Assembly (NCBI GenBank): GCA_038252405.1 | Contig: JBBSAJ010000038.1 | Coordinates: forward strand, 1 to 22,693 | Direction: 5' to 3' | Length of the DNA: 22,693 nt | Source of the DNA: DATCDE01 sp038252405 | GTDB lineage: Bacteria > Actinomycetota > Actinomycetes > Prado026 | In this document: piece by piece, positions 21,884-22,693 of the stretch | How the letters are laid out: every line of letters starts with the position of its first letter | How positions within the stretch are numbered: position 1 is the stretch's first letter | Translations under genes and position numbers: made by a program | The notes under the pieces: model-generated | Told to the model about the DNA's origin: nothing | What the model saw: only the letters and a program-made list of their open reading frames with translations | Databases searched by the model: none

Positions 21884-22338
21884 GAGCCGCGCAGCGCCTG
21901 GAACCATTCCGTGATGGTCCGATCCTTGGCCGCGAAGCCCCGGTCCCAGCCGAAGGGGCCGGTGACGGGGGCGGGCAGCCGGGTGCGGCGCCCGGACGCC
22001 TCGCGGACGACGACGACGGTGCCTCCGAGCTCTCGCTCGACCGAGATGTCACTGATGTCCCGCCAGGCGATGGCGCGGCTGCCGAGGCTCCGGACCGTCA
22101 GTGCCTCCGGGGACAGCGTCACGCCCTGCCAGCGGTAGAGAACCGCTGTGACCCCGGCGAAGGGGAGGACGAACATGGCCGCGAACCCCGCACGCTGCTC
22201 GAACGACGTCGGCAGGGTCGCGTTCGTCACCGCGAAGGCCAGCTGGGTGCCGGTGGCGACGACGGCGAGCGTCCCGACGACCCAGCCCCACTGCGCCCAC
22301 GTCCGGGTGAACCGGACCGACTCGGCGCCCCACCCCAA
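21880..22338 (-). CDS. PH-domain-containing two-TM membrane protein
   Basis: 152 aa. Two hydrophobic helices (~residues 16-37, WGWVVGTLAVVATGTQLAF, and ~48-67, AGFAAMFVLPFAGVTAVLY) precede a bacterial PH-like domain (~70-130, VTLSPEALTVRSLGSRAIAWRDISDISVERELGG). It probably sits in the cytoplasmic membrane with the PH domain inside. The role is unknown. The only usable in-frame start is a TTG at 22338. An ATG at 22354 with a CACACT hexamer 6 nt upstream is out of phase by one base across a C5 run at 22339-22343. This raises the chance of a sequence error or indel at the N-terminus. The stop overlaps the kinase remnant. Confidence 0.78.
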   Translation of the reverse strand: MGWGAESVRFTRTWAQWGWVVGTLAVVATGTQLAFAVTNATLPTSFEQRAGFAAMFVLPFAGVTAVLYRWQGVTLSPEALTVRSLGSRAIAWRDISDISVERELGGTVVVVREASGRRTRLPAPVTGPFGWDRGFAAKDRTITEWFQALRGS

Positions 22339-22383
22339 CCCCCGTCGGTTCCATGCCTGCAGTGTGGCCGCATCGCGCGGCCA

Positions 22384-22438
22384 GGGCTAGGCACGGGCTA
22401 GGCACCGGCCAGGCTCGGGCCAGGCACCGGCTAGGCAC
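22384..22438 (+). repeat. Five-copy 11-bp tandem repeat
   Basis: Consecutive units with exact 11-bp period: GGGCTAGGCAC, GGGCTAGGCAC, CGGCCAGGCTC, GGGCCAGGCAC, CGGCTAGGCAC, then a partial CGG. It lies in the 178-bp gap between the PH-domain gene and the LexA-box gene, about 45-100 bp upstream of the latter's -35. Confidence 0.88.
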
Positions 22439-22480
22439 CGGAAAGTGGTTGTCCCGCTTCGGGTTTCTGTGGACGAGGGG

Positions 22481-22509
22481 TTGCCGGATGGTCCACCGGA
22501 TGGAATACT
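22481..22509 (+). promoter_or_regulatory. Promoter of right-edge gene
   Basis: TTGCCG (22481-22486), a 17-bp spacer, and AATACT (22504-22509) preceded by TGG (extended -10). The predicted transcription start, 8 bases past the hexamer, is the A of the ATG at 22517, so the transcript would be leaderless. Confidence 0.6.
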
Positions 22510-22524
22510 CGAACGTATGTTCGA
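22509..22524. promoter_or_regulatory. LexA (SOS) box
   Basis: TCGAACGTATGTTCGA: a perfect 6-4-6 inverted repeat identical to the TCGAAC-N4-GTTCGA core used by LexA in mycobacteria and related Gram-positives. It overlaps the end of the -10 and the ATG at 22517, where bound LexA would block initiation. Confidence 0.8.
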
Positions 22525-22693
22525 CACCGTGCTCGACACACCGGTCGAGGACCTCGACCTGGCGGTGGTGTTCGGCTGGCCGCTGTCGCTGGAGGACGCG
22601 GTCGCCGGGCCGGCCGGCCCCGCACCGACCCGCCCCGGCCCCCCCGGGGACCCCCCCACCCGGTCGGACCGGAAGATTGTCCAACTGGAAAAA
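22517..22693 (+). CDS. SOS-controlled gene, 5' end only (possible DUF222/13E12-HNH protein)
   Basis: 59 codons open from ATG 22517 to the window edge. The product begins MFDTVLDTPVEDLDLAVVFG, passes through a proline-rich linker (PAPTRPGPPGDPPTRSD) and reaches DRKIVQLEK, probably the start of a helical domain. Too little is visible for a firm family call. A leader plus linker followed by a helical DUF222 domain would fit actinobacterial 13E12-repeat/HNH endonuclease genes. In M. tuberculosis several of these carry LexA boxes (recalled knowledge). The start is set by the promoter and LexA box described separately. The alternative is another damage-inducible gene such as a repair protein. Confidence 0.6.
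   Translation, partial: MFDTVLDTPVEDLDLAVVFGWPLSLEDAVAGPAGPAPTRPGPPGDPPTRSDRKIVQLEK

Noticed and set aside
22384..22438. CRISPR array
   Set aside because: Units are only 11 bp and directly abut, with no spacers and no cas genes.

Overview
The window is about 22.7 kb of very GC-rich DNA with third-position G/C bias, typical of a free-living actinomycete. Several features point the same way: a DUF6758/PHP/RecB-like block, a ParA/zinc-ribbon/DEAD-helicase/ferritin-like block, an actinobacterial-type xylose isomerase, a perfect Actinobacteria/Bacillus-type LexA box, and many starts lying 6-7 nt behind a TANNNT-like -10 hexamer (probable leaderless transcripts). I cannot place it below the class Actinomycetes.

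Layout, left to right. 1-93: the 5' end of a transposase (probably IS4-like) running off the left edge. 139-3700 (minus strand): a soluble PRC/MgtE_N/CBS protein, a DUF1003 membrane protein and a GspE/PilB ATPase, read in that order. 3741-8577 (plus): a PhzF-like enzyme, an EamA transporter, a CoA-ester lyase, an acyl-CoA dehydrogenase and a YflT-like membrane protein. 8589-13434: a carbohydrate block with a GH1 beta-glucosidase, a convergent zinc alcohol dehydrogenase, a ROK regulator and a divergent xylA. 13547-16428 (plus): a MaoC hydratase, DUF6758, a PHP phosphoesterase and a RecB-like nuclease. 16436-17712 (minus): an alpha/beta hydrolase coupled to an RsbW-like kinase. 17769-18925 (plus): ParA coupled to a small zinc ribbon. 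18934-20574 (minus): a DEAD-box RNA helicase. 20718-21437 (plus): a ferritin-like protein. 21474-22338 (minus): a PH-domain membrane protein and a decayed AAA/kinase gene. 22517 to the end: the start of a gene behind a LexA box.

How the genes work together. The lyase, the acyl-CoA dehydrogenase and the MaoC hydratase resemble three late steps of the ethylmalonyl-CoA pathway (methylsuccinyl-CoA to mesaconyl-CoA to beta-methylmalyl-CoA to glyoxylate plus propionyl-CoA). Here they are split by the beta-glucosidase/alcohol dehydrogenase/ROK/xylA block. The ROK-xylA intergenic region carries two related dyads, one beside each start, which fits a XylR-like autoregulated switch.

I see no CRISPR array, tRNA, rRNA or obvious defence system, and no gene-free stretch over 300 bp. 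The best leads are regulatory: the LexA-box promoter at the right edge, the paired ROK operators, the widespread leaderless starts, iterated GTGCGCC heptamers, and an 11-bp tandem repeat.
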